Shown: positions 47,440 to 58,974 of the stretch, piece after piece
How the letters are laid out: each line of letters begins with the position of its first letter
Position numbering within the stretch: position 1 is the first letter of the stretch
Assembly (NCBI RefSeq): GCF_029873635.1
Contig: NC_080421.1
Location: forward strand, 40,157,120 to 40,221,119
Length of the DNA: 64,000 bases
DNA from: Malania oleifera
Taxonomy: Eukaryota; Streptophyta; Magnoliopsida; Santalales; Ximeniaceae
Direction of reading: 5' to 3'
Made by a program: the position numbers and the translations under genes
The notes under the pieces: model-generated
Seen by the model: only the letters and a program-made list of their open reading frames with translations
The model's database searches: none
Told to the model about the DNA's origin: nothing

Positions 47440-47446
47440 AACATGC

Positions 47447-49409
47447 TGTTGACTTTATAGGTCACACTCTGTTTTGATAATAACAAATACTCAAGTATTT
47501 GATGGTTTTCAAGTGTTTGTACAGGCTTAAATGAGCATCTCAAAGAATGACACTTGAAGCAAGACATGAAGACCCTAGAGATTTTAATTTGTATTGTCAA
47601 TTCAATTTATGTAATATGAGTCTGTAATAGTAACTAGGGATATGGTCTGTATTAAATACCTGTATATCATGCATAATAGGATATATGGTAAGCTCAGTAA
47701 GACCATAGTATGACTTTAGGTCCCAACACTCATGCACGCATATCATATAAAATACAGGAGTGTTAAAAATACACTTAAATTGAATATTATTAGGGAATCT
47801 GAGAGAGCTCAAGAGAGCGAACCCCAGGAGTTCAAAACTCCTCGGACGTCCGAACTGTTGAGAACTCAATAGTTGACTTAAGCTCTCGAGCGACCAAACA
47901 AAATTGTGCACACCTTCCACGAGAGCCCAAACTGCTTGGAAAGGACATTCCACCAACTCGGACTACCGAGCTGTTTAGTTCAAATTGAGCCTCGGGCAAC
48001 CAAACACATGAATTTGGGCTACCGAACCTATGACCGGGCACCCGAATTTACAAAGAAATGTTTCTGACTTTGATTCGGGGCACCGAACTGAAACTCGGGC
48101 TGCTAAACCTATTTAAAGACCTTTTATTATTGTGTCTGTTCGAGCGACTAAATCACGATTCAGCCACCAGAACCGTGCCGAGTTAAAAATTATTTAACTA
48201 TGGTAAATACGGGTTAAGTTGGGTCAATGTCATTTAAACATTTTGGAACTTTTCTAAGAATTCCTAACATGTCCTAAACAGTTATAATTTTTCCCATGCC
48301 TATAAATATAGGCTCATTGGTGAGGATTAGCAATTAATTAACAATTTCATTAGTCAAAAATCCTCTCTTCTCAAAATAAACTCTTTGTCCAAATACTCTC
48401 AAATTTCCATTCCCTTGATACATTCTGAGATTGTGAGAGCTTATTTAGAGTGCTTGTGATTGCTAGATTTTGCTAAAAACTCTCATTTGCTTGTTTGATT
48501 GTGATATTAATTTTTGGGGAGTTTGGCTTAGATTTGTCCCACAGATTTCAATATTATAAATCTTGTGTTGTGATAAACTAACAAGTTTAGGATATTTGCA
48601 TTGTTATTGCAAGTGTCTCATAGCTTTGATTTTGTTGTGGAAAATATTTTCTATGAGCTAAAATATTTTTCAAACTACTCGTGTATGTATTTCATTGGAC
48701 GAAATCTTTTGAGTTAGTTTGAATATTTGACTAGCATCTTTGAACCTCTGATTGAACATTGAGATTTGATATAAACATGTTTCAAAGATACAACTTGTTT
48801 AGAACACTCTTGAACATTATTATCATCATATCTTGTTGAGTGTTATTTGCACATATATTCACATCACTGAGCTTACACTATATCCATATTGTTGATGTAT
48901 CATTGATTGAGTATATTGTGCGTATTAGGGTACATATCTGCTTTACTTGAAAAGTATAATCGTTGTACTAGTCATGTTGTGAAAAATACTGTTGTATTTT
49001 CAGGCGTGGCCTGAGGGGGCGGTAATCTAGCCCGTAAGGATTGTTAAGGTCTTCTTCGCCCCGTAAGGAGAATTTGTAAAGGTTGAGGTCAGCCCTGTGC
49101 TAATTGATCTGGTTGTATTAGGTGCCGCTCCACCCATTAAGTAAGTTTTAGTGGAATCCTCAGGCTTGCGAGTTAGAGGTGGGGATGTAGGCACAGTTGG
49201 TCGAACCCCAGTAACATATCATGTGTATTCTTTACATTTTCAAAATTTATTTACTGCACGTGTATGTTTTATTGTGAATGATTAGGTTTATTTTTTGCAT
49301 AGACAGACCCTAGGTTGCGTAATACTATTGATTTGGTTTAACCTAGAAAAAAGTTTTAAAACACTGAATTCACCTCCCTCCCCCTCTTGGGAATACACCA
49401 AGGCTAACA
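47447..49409 (+). repeat. E4 5' LTR (1963 bp)
   Basis: Starts TGTTGACTTTATAGGTCAC and ends AAGGCTAACA just before the PBS. TATAAATA at 48301-48308, about 855 bp in. Before it (47838-48175) lie many copies of a motif like CTCGGGCTACCGAAC. First 1003 bp match 55903-56905. Confidence 0.85.
48301..48308 (+). promoter_or_regulatory. E4 5' LTR TATA box
   Basis: TATAAATA following CCATGCC; the copy in the 3' LTR is at 56750-56757. Confidence 0.6.
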
Positions 49410-49411
49410 AT

Positions 49412-49423
49412 TGGTATCAAAGT
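49412..49423 (+). other. E4 primer-binding site
   Basis: TGGTATCAAAGT, two mismatches to the initiator tRNA-Met complement, two bases after the LTR end. Confidence 0.75.
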
Positions 49424-49463
49424 CTCGTTGCACTAGGCTTAACAGCTTTTGTAAAAGATCGCA

Positions 49464-50611
49464 ATGGCTCACATTGATGTATCCCCATTCGGTGAGGGAC
49501 AGTCACCTTCGAGTCCTCCATTGTTTTGTGGTGTAAACTACACCCACTAAAAAATTAGAATGAACATATTTGTAAAATCTATGAATTGGAGGACCTGGCA
49601 GGTGATTGATGAGGAAATTTGTATGCCAGTAGAAAATGATATTAATTTTATGCATGCAAATTTATATGTCATGGATTTACTGTACTATGTTGTAGATACT
49701 AATATTCTTCATGAGATTATGGCATGTAGTAGTGCACAGGAGATCTGAGTTGAGCTGGAAAAGAGATATGGAGAAACCTAGGAAAAGAAACCATCACTCC
49801 AGAGATGTCATGTTCAAATGATCAAGGAGTGGTAAGTGATAAGGATAATGCATCAACAGAACATGAGGTATATGATTCTCACGCTAGCTCATTTGAGGAT
49901 TCATGTGTTGAATTCTGTGTTGCTACATGTGCTGAATCATCTATTGAATATTGTGATAATCTTGTTATTGATGCACGTGATGATTCTTCTGAAAAATATT
50001 ACAATATATTGTATGATGAATCATCTGGTATTTCTTATGAAAACATTGTTGTTGTTGCATGTAATGATTCATGTGAAAATTATTGTGTTAATTCTTTTGA
50101 TGAATCATGTGCTGAATTGATAAATGAAAGCATGCCTTCGTGTGAGAAACCGGAAAATGCTTTATTGAAAATGAATAAGATTCTAGTTAGGGTGAACAAG
50201 AAGAAGGTATCTTTCAAAAATGAAAATGAAAGGATAGCTCAACAATTAGAAAATTTGAAGAAATATCATGCTATCCTTGAGAAGAAAAAGATTAAGAAGA
50301 TCTTGAAAATCATCTGCTTAGAAAGAAAAATTGACAATTATTCTAAAATGATTTTCAAATCTAAGAAGTGTAGTTCAAATAAACCCTTAGGGGTTGGAAG
50401 AAATAAATCTTTTGAAAAAGGTTCATCTTGCGAATCCCATATTTGTATGCATGCCTCATCTAGTGTAAATAAGCAAAATTTTTCACATGCACATAAAGTA
50501 TGCTTATATAGTGAAAGAAAAGGGCACATCACATACACTTATCCATCTAGAAGTATCGGAGGCTTAAATAAAAAAATGATGTGGGTAATCCTAAAGGCGA
50601 ACCTTTCATAA
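49464..50611 (+). pseudogene. E4 gag-like frame (copia-type), broken
   Basis: Starts MAHIDVSPFGEGQSPSSPPLF at 49464. Blocks such as RMNIFVKSMNWRTWQVI and EIMACSSAQEI-VELEKRYGET match the copia gag (UBN2-type) pattern, where stops now replace Trp codons. From 49805 a frame of 268 codons is open. Its first 110 residues are acidic and rich in Ser, Cys and Tyr with a repeated D/E-S-C or D-S-S-E theme. Then follow a basic stretch likely to form a coiled coil (about residues 120-185) and a decayed zinc knuckle (VCLYSERKGHITYTYP, where one would expect CX2CX4HX4C). It ends just after a WVI-L-K-type remnant of the WVPKG motif that closes copia gag. No protease follows. Another possibility is a captured or fast-evolving segment. 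Confidence 0.6.
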
Positions 50612-53228
50612 CCAAAAGGTGAATGGATTCAGATTTAAATTACATATTCATTTAATCCATCCTTAAATCTTAGGGTTAGGGGTTACAATGTCTAAAAGGC
50701 CTGGGAAGTGGTCTGTGCCTAAAGCTAAAATTCTAGAACCTTAAAATACTAAGATGAAAAACATAAATCATATCTTGAATAATTTCTCAGAAGCATGGCA
50801 AAGAAAATCCCCTTCCAAATGGATAAGGCGTATCTGCCTAGCAAAAATTCCTATTGCTTAACTCACACTTAAATATAAACATCTTAAGTTAAGCATAGTT
50901 TGTCCATTTCACAAAATTGAGGTTTAGGGATTCGTCTCACTATATATCCTTTTTCTCTAAACTTATTTTTTTAAAGACCTAGATCAAAACTTAGACATTA
51001 CTCTAGGTTTAAACACGGATGATCATAAATTCCAAATATTTCAAAGTGCTTATTTAAAAGACATCTCTTCTCAACCAAATTAGAGGCATCCACTAGGGGA
51101 TTCAAGTTTCACTGTTAAATCAAAAAATTCCCTTTGAGCTTAAATTATAAATCCTCTAATTTTGGTTTATATCCTCCATAGGAAATCTTTACCATACCAT
51201 GATCACATCAAGTAAAGATTCACCCTCTCATTGGTTCGTATCCTTACTCCAAAATTGTGATCATATCTAAAGGATACATTCCAATCACCAAAGAGCGTCA
51301 GTTACTAGTTATTCATTTCCTTCACAATGCTCTTTGCCAGAATAAGTTAGGACATATTCTTTAGAATGCTTATCTTGTTCAATGTCCTACTTTTGAATAC
51401 TCTCTTAAATAAAATGTTTAATCTTTAAGAGTATTCATTCTTTACTTCTCACATAAAGGTCTCAAACTCTAAGTCAAACCCATTAGAGCTTTATATACTT
51501 AGAGATGAGTTGAATGGCTAATAAAATTGCCTAGGTCTCAGTCTAGATGAATGTATAAAATTCAAGTAGACCTATGCACATGCAGTTTAAATTGAAAGCC
51601 ATTCCAACTTGGTGCCTCTCACACACATTAAAATTCATATCAATAAAGGCAATATAGGCTTAGAACTCTCGAAGAAATAATCATTGTGACTTTTTGGTCC
51701 GTTAAGCTTATAATCAAAATGCCAAGTTTATATCATTGAATACCCTTAAGTCACTCGGCCAAGAAACTTAAAGCATATGATGACATAAAATGAGTAGAGT
51801 ACATAATTGAGGGGGAGCTTTTATTCTTCATGGTTATATATAATAAAATGCTCTCATTATCTTGTAATACCCATGCCCATATGCCTTTATGAATTACAGC
51901 ATTGCACTGAACTCATATCTATCCTCTACTCTCTACCATTTATATTTTATGATGGATAGATTATATTTTATGAATTGTTACTTGCTACCTAATTGCATGC
52001 TTAATCTAGAATGCTTCTTGCATAGCGAATACAGTTGATGAGAATTGCATACTGGTAGTGAATATAGATTCTCGTGTGCCTTGAACATAATTATAATTTA
52101 CTTAATTGAACCTATCAGGTACAGGTTTTATAGGAAAATATCCGATTTGTAGATGGTATGCTGCTGAAATTTCGACAGGAATTTTCCAAAATAAAACCTT
52201 GTTCTAAAGAGGATTATGATAAAATTAATATTAATACATTTTTGAAAGGATGAGTGAAACCAAATAAATAATTAAACTTCATCCTAGCATAATCATCAAC
52301 CATTTAGAAAGGCTCAGATCCATCCCTATAGGAAGCGCATAAATGATCTATATGCATCACTTTTGTCTACTAAATATCGAGGCTCTTAAGAATACCCTAA
52401 ACATTATATCCAGTGCTTAAAGGCTTATGATTTGATATGGAATGTTCTTGGGTCATGAATATTATTGCACGCCTCAATATATATTCTCTAATGCATCTAT
52501 GATCTATAGGGACAATTATACTAATCAAGAGATAATATGTAATTGACAAATACTCAGTATAGTTGATTTTAAAGATTTAGATTGATTGCTTATACTTCTT
52601 GGCATGCTTAATGAATTAAATCTTTGAGTAGTATAAGTTGTTCATTTTATCTAAACTAGTATTCAAATTCATAGGGGGAGACCTTAAGCTAAAATCACAA
52701 TCTTGTTGTGCTCGCCCATTTTTAAGCTTAGATGTGCTTTAAGTTGTATTGTGGCATGTGCTTAAATGTATTAATCTCATTGAAAATCCTAAAGTAAAAA
52801 TATATTGTTTTGCCACAAACTATTTCAAAGTTTACCATATGATCTTGCACTTAAAATTGTCTATCTTTAAGTTACATATGATTGTAATTTCTCTGGTCAT
52901 AAAGTTGTTTTTTGTTTAAATGGTCACCAGAAAAATTTGCTTCCTTGATCTTCGAATTAAAGTTTTTTTTAAGCAAGCACTGCTCCTATGAATTTGTTTA
53001 AAATCATAAGGGAGATATATATTTATTTATTTATATTACATACTTTTGTTTTTGGCAGGAAAATGATTTTGCATGCGGCATGTCTTCTTTTCTTGCTTGT
53101 GTGCTTAAATGACATATTCTTTGGTTATAAAACTGTTTATACCCACAATTCTATATTAAAAGGGGGAGTTTTCTAATAATTTCAAAGTCTAACAATCAAT
53201 ATAACAGTTGGTATCTTTCGTTGGCTTG
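50612..53228 (+). other. E4 internal region without recognisable coding sequence
   Basis: 2.6 kb of AT-rich DNA with frequent stops in all frames. Short purine runs (GAGGGGGAGC near 51810, AGGGGGAGAC near 52675, AAGGGGGAG near 53161) resemble PPT-like motifs. No protease, integrase, RT or RNase H motif was seen. Confidence 0.55.
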
Positions 53229-53528
53229 AACTTTGTTGACCTTATAGGTCACGCCTGGTTTTGATAATGACAAATACTCTTGTAATTAATAAATGTCTAG
53301 TTCATGTGCAGGTCTATATTAGCAGATCATTAATGGCACGCGAAAGCTCAAAACTTGAAGACAAATTCATGCTCTTGATTGTAAAATTTTTGTAGTGAAA
53401 TTTTTCTGTAATAGTAATTAGGGTATTTGATTTGTAATAAGCACACACATCACATGTATGGTTTATTTTGTGAGCTCAAACCAATCATAATGCAAAATGA
53501 CCTTAGAGTGACCTTAGGGTTTTCCCTT

Positions 53529-54070
53529 CGGTCAACCTTCGGTTGACCGATACCAAACTTTTTTGATGTCTTCAAATTGGACTCCAAGTGACCTTAGGAC
53601 ACACACATTTGCACATATGTTTGTTAGGCACATGGATAGGGTTTGTATGATTCTAAACGGGAATGAAATGCACACTTGGTGCACTTTCGGTCAACCGAAC
53701 CAGGCAGTTCATTCTGCCCTGGTCGACCGAACCGGGCTTGGGTCAATAGTTGATCAAGGCCCTGGTCGACCGAGCCTGGTAGTTCAAAAAGCCCCGGTCG
53801 ACCAAAACCTCCCTGGGTCAACATTTTGACCATCTAGTCGACTGAGCCAGGTTTGTACACCAACTACCTGGTCGATCGAGGGTCCTCGAGAGAAATCCCA
53901 GTTGTCTGGTCAACCGAACCAGCCAGTTCAAATTGGCCCGGTCGACCAAACCTCGGAGATTTGAAAAATCTCCCTCTCCTAGTCGACCGAGCCCTCAGTT
54001 CAAAAGTCCCCTGGTCAATCGACCCATATGAGACTTGGTCGACCGAACTTGTTCTGGTCGACCGGACCTC
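53529..54070 (+). repeat. GGTCGACCGA motif array in S3 U3
   Basis: About 13 near-palindromic copies (for example near 53687, 53720, 53762, 53796, 53908, 53939, 54035 and 54056) within 540 bp, ending about 125 bp upstream of the TATA box. The open frames 53563-53829 and 53853-54098 (and minus-strand ones) are by-products. Confidence 0.8.
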
Positions 54071-54194
54071 TCGGGTTGCACCTAATTTTTTACCATAGTT
54101 AAAATTTTTAAACAAGGATAAAATGGGTTAAATGTCATTAAACTTTTCGAACAATCCCTAATAGGTCCCCAACGGTCAAAAATTGTGGTATGTC

Positions 54195-54202
54195 TATATA
54201 TA
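54195..54202 (+). promoter_or_regulatory. S3 TATA box
   Basis: TATATATA about 960 bp from the LTR start. Confidence 0.5.
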
Positions 54203-55433
54203 CTCCTTCATTTGGGAGAATTAAGCATCGATTAGCAAAGGGATTAAAAATTTCTCTCTCAAGAAAAAATACTCTCTTTTGATTCCTATTGCTCATACTT
54301 TCCCTACAAACACTACAGCTTTTCTTCTCAAGTTGAAAATCATTTGTAAGAGCTTTGAGTGTATATTCAAAAAGGTTTTGCTCTCATTGTTTAAAGTGTT
54401 TTGAATCGATTTTTCTAACGAGAGCATAACCTAAGTATTCTTAGGAGGCATTTCTAATAAGCTTATCCTAAGAAGACTTGTTAAACTTCCGAGTGTTGCA
54501 TTCTTATTGCAATAACTTAGGAAGTTTGTATTTGTTTTTGGCTTGCAAAAATACTTTCAAACTTACTCAAATATCTTATGGTATTCATATTGACATCTTT
54601 GTTGGAAGATATTTGTGTTTGATATACTAATCTTTGTGACAATATTTATTCAGGTCCATATCACTTGCTGAATGCAAAGATTGCTTAGCTTCTGCAAACC
54701 AAGCATATACACTAGTTGAAGTGACTGACACATACTACTATTTGAAATATTTGAGACTTGCATGATATCTTTGTTTGAGCATTTTGATTAAGAACATATT
54801 GAAATACAAAGATTTCTAGTTGACACTCTCACGTACGCATTACACTGATAGAAAACATATTTGAGAGTTGAACTATTTAGACCACACTGAGCTTACATTT
54901 TAAATCATCTGTGGTGTTTGTGATTGTGCGCATTTGTGGTACAAATCTACTTTACATGAAAGCACCTTTATATTGTACCTTTTGATTGTATATCTGAGAG
55001 ATTCCAGGTGTGGCCTGAGGGGGCGGTAATCCAGCTCAGTAAGGATTGGTGTAAAGGTTGAGGTCCGCCATGTGCTAATTGATTTGGTTAAGGTTGAGGT
55101 CAACCCTGTGTTAATTTGACCTGGTCTGTACAGGTGCCGCTCCACCCTTTTAAGGGAGCAAGTTATTTTGATAATCCTTGTGCTGGTTAGCCAAGGCGGG
55201 GACGTAGGCAGTTGGTCGAACCTCGATAACATATCTGTGTGTCACCCTGTTCTTTACTGCTTTCTGGTGCTGGTGTAATTAATTAAACTGTTTTATTTAA
55301 CTTCTGATATTACTTGCACTAGATTGATCATAGGGTTGTGAACATACTATTGTTAGAAGGAACACCTAGGGGATAGATTTTAAAAATACCAATTCACCCC
55401 CCCTCTTGGGATCACGGTAAAGCTAACAAACTT

Positions 55434-55888
55434 TATGAAATTGGTTATGTTTTGCAATGCACAATTCTCATATCTATTACATGATAATGATTCTATTTAT
55501 GTTTTATATCTTGATCATACTGCAACTGTTTGAGTTGAGTAGTTGTGGATAAAGTGTTAGATCTTAAAACTCAAAACAGGTCATTTTAATACAACAATTT
55601 TTGGCAAATGTCTTATTTTCAGACGACATGCTACCGAAATTTTTAAAATTCCAAAACTTCTCTTGTGTACTAATTTTCTATACCCAATACCTAAGGCTAT
55701 TAGTTTCATGTCCCTTTTTGCTATTTCCAAAAAGGGGAGATGGAAAAGATGGCAAAATTTTGGTTGACTTGAAAATTGGGTTGAATTAAACTTAAATGGA
55801 AATTATTTAAAGTTTTACATAATGCACATTGTTTGGGGGGGCCTTCTAAGGTTATACCCTTTTCTTGCACGATGTATTTATCATCATC
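55434..55888 (+). other. E4 interior right of S3
   Basis: AT-rich, no domains; leads into the PPT. Confidence 0.5.
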
Positions 55889-55902
55889 AAAAATGGGGAT
55901 AA
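55889..55902 (+). other. E4 polypurine tract
   Basis: AAAAATGGGGATAA directly before the 3' LTR start TGTTGACC. Confidence 0.65.
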
Positions 55903-56905
55903 TGTTGACCTCACACTCAGTTTTGATAATGACAAATACTCACGCATTTGATGGTTTTCAAGTGTTTATGTAGGCTTAGATGAGCATCTCAAAGAATGAC
56001 ACTTAAAGAAAGACATGAAGACCCTGGAGATTTTAATTTGTATTGCCAATTCAATTTATGTAATATGGGCCTATAATAGTAACTAGGGATATGGTCTGTA
56101 TTAAATACCTGCATATCATGCATAATAGGATATATGGTAAGCTCAGTAAGATCATAGTATGACTCTAGGTCCCAAAACTCATGCACACATATCATATCAA
56201 ATACAGGAGTGTTAAAAATGCACTTAAATTGAATATTTTAGGGATTTTGAGAGAGCTTGGGTAACTAAACCCCAAGAGTTCAAAACTCCTCGGGCGCCCA
56301 AATTGTTGAGAAGTCAATAGTTGACTTAGGCTCTTGGGTGACCGAACAAAATTGTGCACACCTTCCACAAGAGCCCAAACCACCTAAAAAGGACATTCCA
56401 CCAACTCGGGCTATCGAGCTATTTAGTTCAAATTCAGCCTCGAGCGACTAAACACACGAGTTCGGGCTACCGAACCTATGACTAGGCACCCGAATTTATG
56501 AATAAATGTTTCTGACTTTGATTCAGACCACTGAACTAAAACTCGGGCTACCAAACCTATTTAAAGACCTTTTATCATTGTGTTTATTCAGGCGACTGAA
56601 TCACGATTCAGCCACCCGAACCGTGCCGGGTTAAAAATTATTTAACTGTGGTAAATACGGGTTAAGTTGGGTTAATGTCATTTAAACATTTTTGGAACTT
56701 TTTTAAGAATTCCTAACATGTCCCAAACGGTTATAATTTTTCCCATGCCTATAAATATAAGCTCATTTGTGAGGATTAGCAATTAATTAGCAATTTCATT
56801 AGCCAAAAATCATCTCTTTTAAAAATACACTCTTTGTCCAAATACTCTCAAATTTCCATTCCCTTGATATATTCTGAGATTGTGAGAGCATATTTAGAGT
56901 GTTTG
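55903..56905 (+). repeat. E4 3' LTR, left part
   Basis: Matches 47447-48470 with scattered differences. Cut at 56905 by E5; the expected E5 target duplication would be GTTTG (56901-56905), whose second copy lies beyond the window. Confidence 0.85.
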
Positions 56906-56976
56906 TGTAGTGACCCGAAGAATTATGGTATTTAAATAATAAAGAAGAAGGAAAATGGAAAATGAAACAGTACCTC

Positions 56977-57165
56977 GTCGACGAACACAGGGGATTCGTC
57001 AACGAGAGCACATGAGGGGCTCGTCAACAGGGACGTGTCTTATCGACAAGAGGATACCGAGAGGATGTTTTGGCAATTCTGAATTTCGTCAATGAGGGGA
57101 GAGTTTGTTTATGAACTTCCTTTTTGACCTCGTCAATGAGGTGATGTGGCTCATTGACGAAGGTC
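56977..57165 (+). repeat. GTCGAC palindrome array in E5 U3
   Basis: About eight imperfect TCGTCGACGA copies (near 56985, 56998, 57022, 57041, 57089, 57131 and 57154), many with C-to-T or G-to-A changes (TCGTCAACGA, TCGTCAATGA). Confidence 0.65.
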
Positions 57166-57169
57166 AGTG

Positions 57170-57177
57170 TATAAATA
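57170..57177 (+). promoter_or_regulatory. E5 5' LTR TATA box
   Basis: TATAAATA about 265 bp from the LTR start, so U3 is short (about 300 bp) and R/U5 very long (about 1.75 kb). Confidence 0.7.
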
Positions 57178-57754
57178 GGCATAAACTTCATTTTTTGGCC
57201 GAAAACTCACGTACAACTTTCATTTTCTCTCTCCTCTTCTGTTTCCCATCTTTCTCTCTTGATTTTTGGATTCTTTCTTCGTTGTATCGACGATCTGAGG
57301 CCACCACGACACTCTAAGGGAAGTTCTTTGCATATCTACTGGAGTGGATCGTCGGTGGGACGAGTTTGAAATTCATCCCAGATTCAAGGTAAGGCTTTTC
57401 ATTTGGAATTTGGCTTTACCGTAGTTATAGGAAATGTTATATACGAAGAAATACTGAAGTTTAGTTGTGGGAGATGTTATTTTCAGAGTATTGAACGGGG
57501 AACCCAGTGGGTATTGGATTGCTTGTTTTAGGGGCTTTCTCAATAATCAAGTAAGGGGATAAACTAAACTAGTAGTTTTATGAAAATATATGTATAATTT
57601 TATAGCATTGGATTTTAGGAATATATATACATTATGTTGGGAAATACCGCTGTAAATGAAGATATGTTCTGAATATACATAATACCCATTCTGTGTGGCA
57701 TGAGTAGAATTTATGATGAAATACTATTTTTTGGGATAATACTAAATGATATGG

Positions 57755-57972
57755 AGTTTTTATATGATATACCGACGTACGGGTCGAGGATGTTTTTATA
57801 TGATATACCGACGTACGAGTCGAGGATGATTTTATATGATATACTAGCGTACGGGCCGAGGATGTTTTTACATGATATGCCGACGTATGGGCCGAGCTTG
57901 TTATATGATGTGCCGGCGTACGGGCCGTGATTGATAAAATATGAAATGCTAGCTTACGAGCCGATGATTTTA
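57755..57972. repeat. Minisatellite in E5 LTR, about 6 units
   Basis: Units of about 36 bp around ACCGACGTACGGGTCGAGG followed by a T-rich ATATGAT tail, starting near 57762, 57798, 57838, 57873, 57907 and 57944. Confidence 0.8.
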
Positions 57973-58962
57973 ATGTTATACATGAAATGTGATGTAATGA
58001 TATTGACTTGACCATTATTATTATGGAATAGCAATGTATCACAATTTGAAATATGTTATATGTTATCAGAACCTGGTTGGCTTGGTTTAAGCTTGCACTT
58101 GCATGGTACCGTAGTTATGTGTTCATGATCATCATGATATTTGTGTTATCGTTGTCATACGAGGCAACGTGAGCATGGATAGTCGATGTGGTTTATTGAA
58201 GTTTTGGCGCCCTTGGTGTATGGACCAGGTCTGGCACACTCATCTTACTTACAGACTGTACTATTGACTTGGCAGTGGTCGGCCAGCGATTGTTAGGTCC
58301 CAACTTCGGGCCATTCAATCCAGTCATGTGGGGGTAAGACATGACACCAGCCAACTAACCTTCTAGGGTGGTTTTTGTATTATTATTATATGAGATGAAT
58401 TATGCTTATAGAAAACTAGTATGTTCTGCTATGCTATGATTATACATGTTTTCCCCATAAATGATATAGATAGTTTTACTAAATATGCTTATGTATGTTT
58501 TTATGTAAAACACGAAAATACTCATGTTGCCACACATTGGTATTAGTTTATTTCTCTCACTGAGAGATGTCTCACCCCAAATTATATGAACATTTCAGGA
58601 GCCCCAGATAGGAGGGCGGATAAAGCTCCGCAGAGATAGTTACAGCTGATCTACCCTTTCTGAAGGGTGAGTATTTTAGATACTTTTAGATACTTTTTGG
58701 GTGGTGACTCTAGGACTATTTTAGATACTTTTGAGATGTGTGTATCTATATGATGGTTGTAGTAAACTCTAGTATTATGTAAAATGGTACGGTGGGATGT
58801 ATATGATTTTATGTTTCCTGCTGCTTAGGCTTCTATGTTGTGTTTCTAATGTATCCATGGTACCCATGGGTTCAGGTTGATTATGATCTGCTGGATTTAT
58901 TATATCGATTTTATTATCATAAGGAAAAAATAATATGGTAAAATAAGCAGGTCATCACGATT

Positions 58963-58974
58963 TGGTATCAGAGC
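58963..58974 (+). other. E5 primer-binding site
   Basis: TGGTATCAGAGC, exact match to the initiator tRNA-Met complement. Confidence 0.9.

Larger units (their letters stand above)
40506..47441. other. Gene-free upstream region of the NAC gene (6.9 kb)
   Basis: AT-rich DNA with no supported gene, LTR or RNA gene. It holds microsatellites: (CT)n followed by (AT)n at 41961-42040, (TA)n at 43228-43261 and 43965-44000, (GA)n at 44517-44548 and 45804-45861, (CTC)n at about 46291-46307, and (GT)n at 47402-47434. A 61-bp unit is duplicated at 47227-47333. Open frames such as 44807-45082 and 45506-45709 have no recognisable domain. Confidence 0.6.
53234..55428 (+). mobile_element. Solo LTR S3 (2195 bp) with TSD AACTT
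   Basis: AACTT at 53229-53233 and 55429-55433. Starts TGTTGACCTTATAGGTCAC and ends AAAGCTAACA, so it is of the E4/S2 family, but its U3 is closer to S2 (GGTCGACC motif array). TATATATA at 54195-54202. It lies inside the E4 interior. No PBS or coding sequence attached. Confidence 0.88.
47447..56905 (+). mobile_element. E4: long LTR element with gag-like frame but no visible pol
   Basis: 5' LTR 47447-49409, PBS 49412-49423, a gag-like frame 49464-50611, a long stretch without recognisable protein domains, PPT at about 55889-55902 and the 3' LTR from 55903. The 3' LTR is interrupted at 56905 by E5 and must continue beyond the window. Solo LTR S3 lies inside. The gag type and WV-PKG-like end suggest a Ty1/copia origin. 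With protease, RT and integrase absent, E4 would depend on a relative for movement. The possible left TSD is CATGC (47442-47446); its partner is outside. Confidence 0.72.
56906..58959 (+). repeat. E5 5' LTR (2054 bp)
   Basis: Starts TGTAGTGACCCGAAGAATT, repeated at 63951. Ends GGTCATCACG (terminal CA decayed), three bases before the PBS. Order: palindrome array 56977-57165, TATA box 57170-57177, CT-rich leader about 57225-57280, donor CAAG|GTAAGG at 57388/57389, minisatellite 57755-57972. Confidence 0.9.

Noticed and set aside
53563-54115. Overlapping open frames on both strands in S3
   Set aside because: Same cause: motif array in the U3 of a solo LTR.
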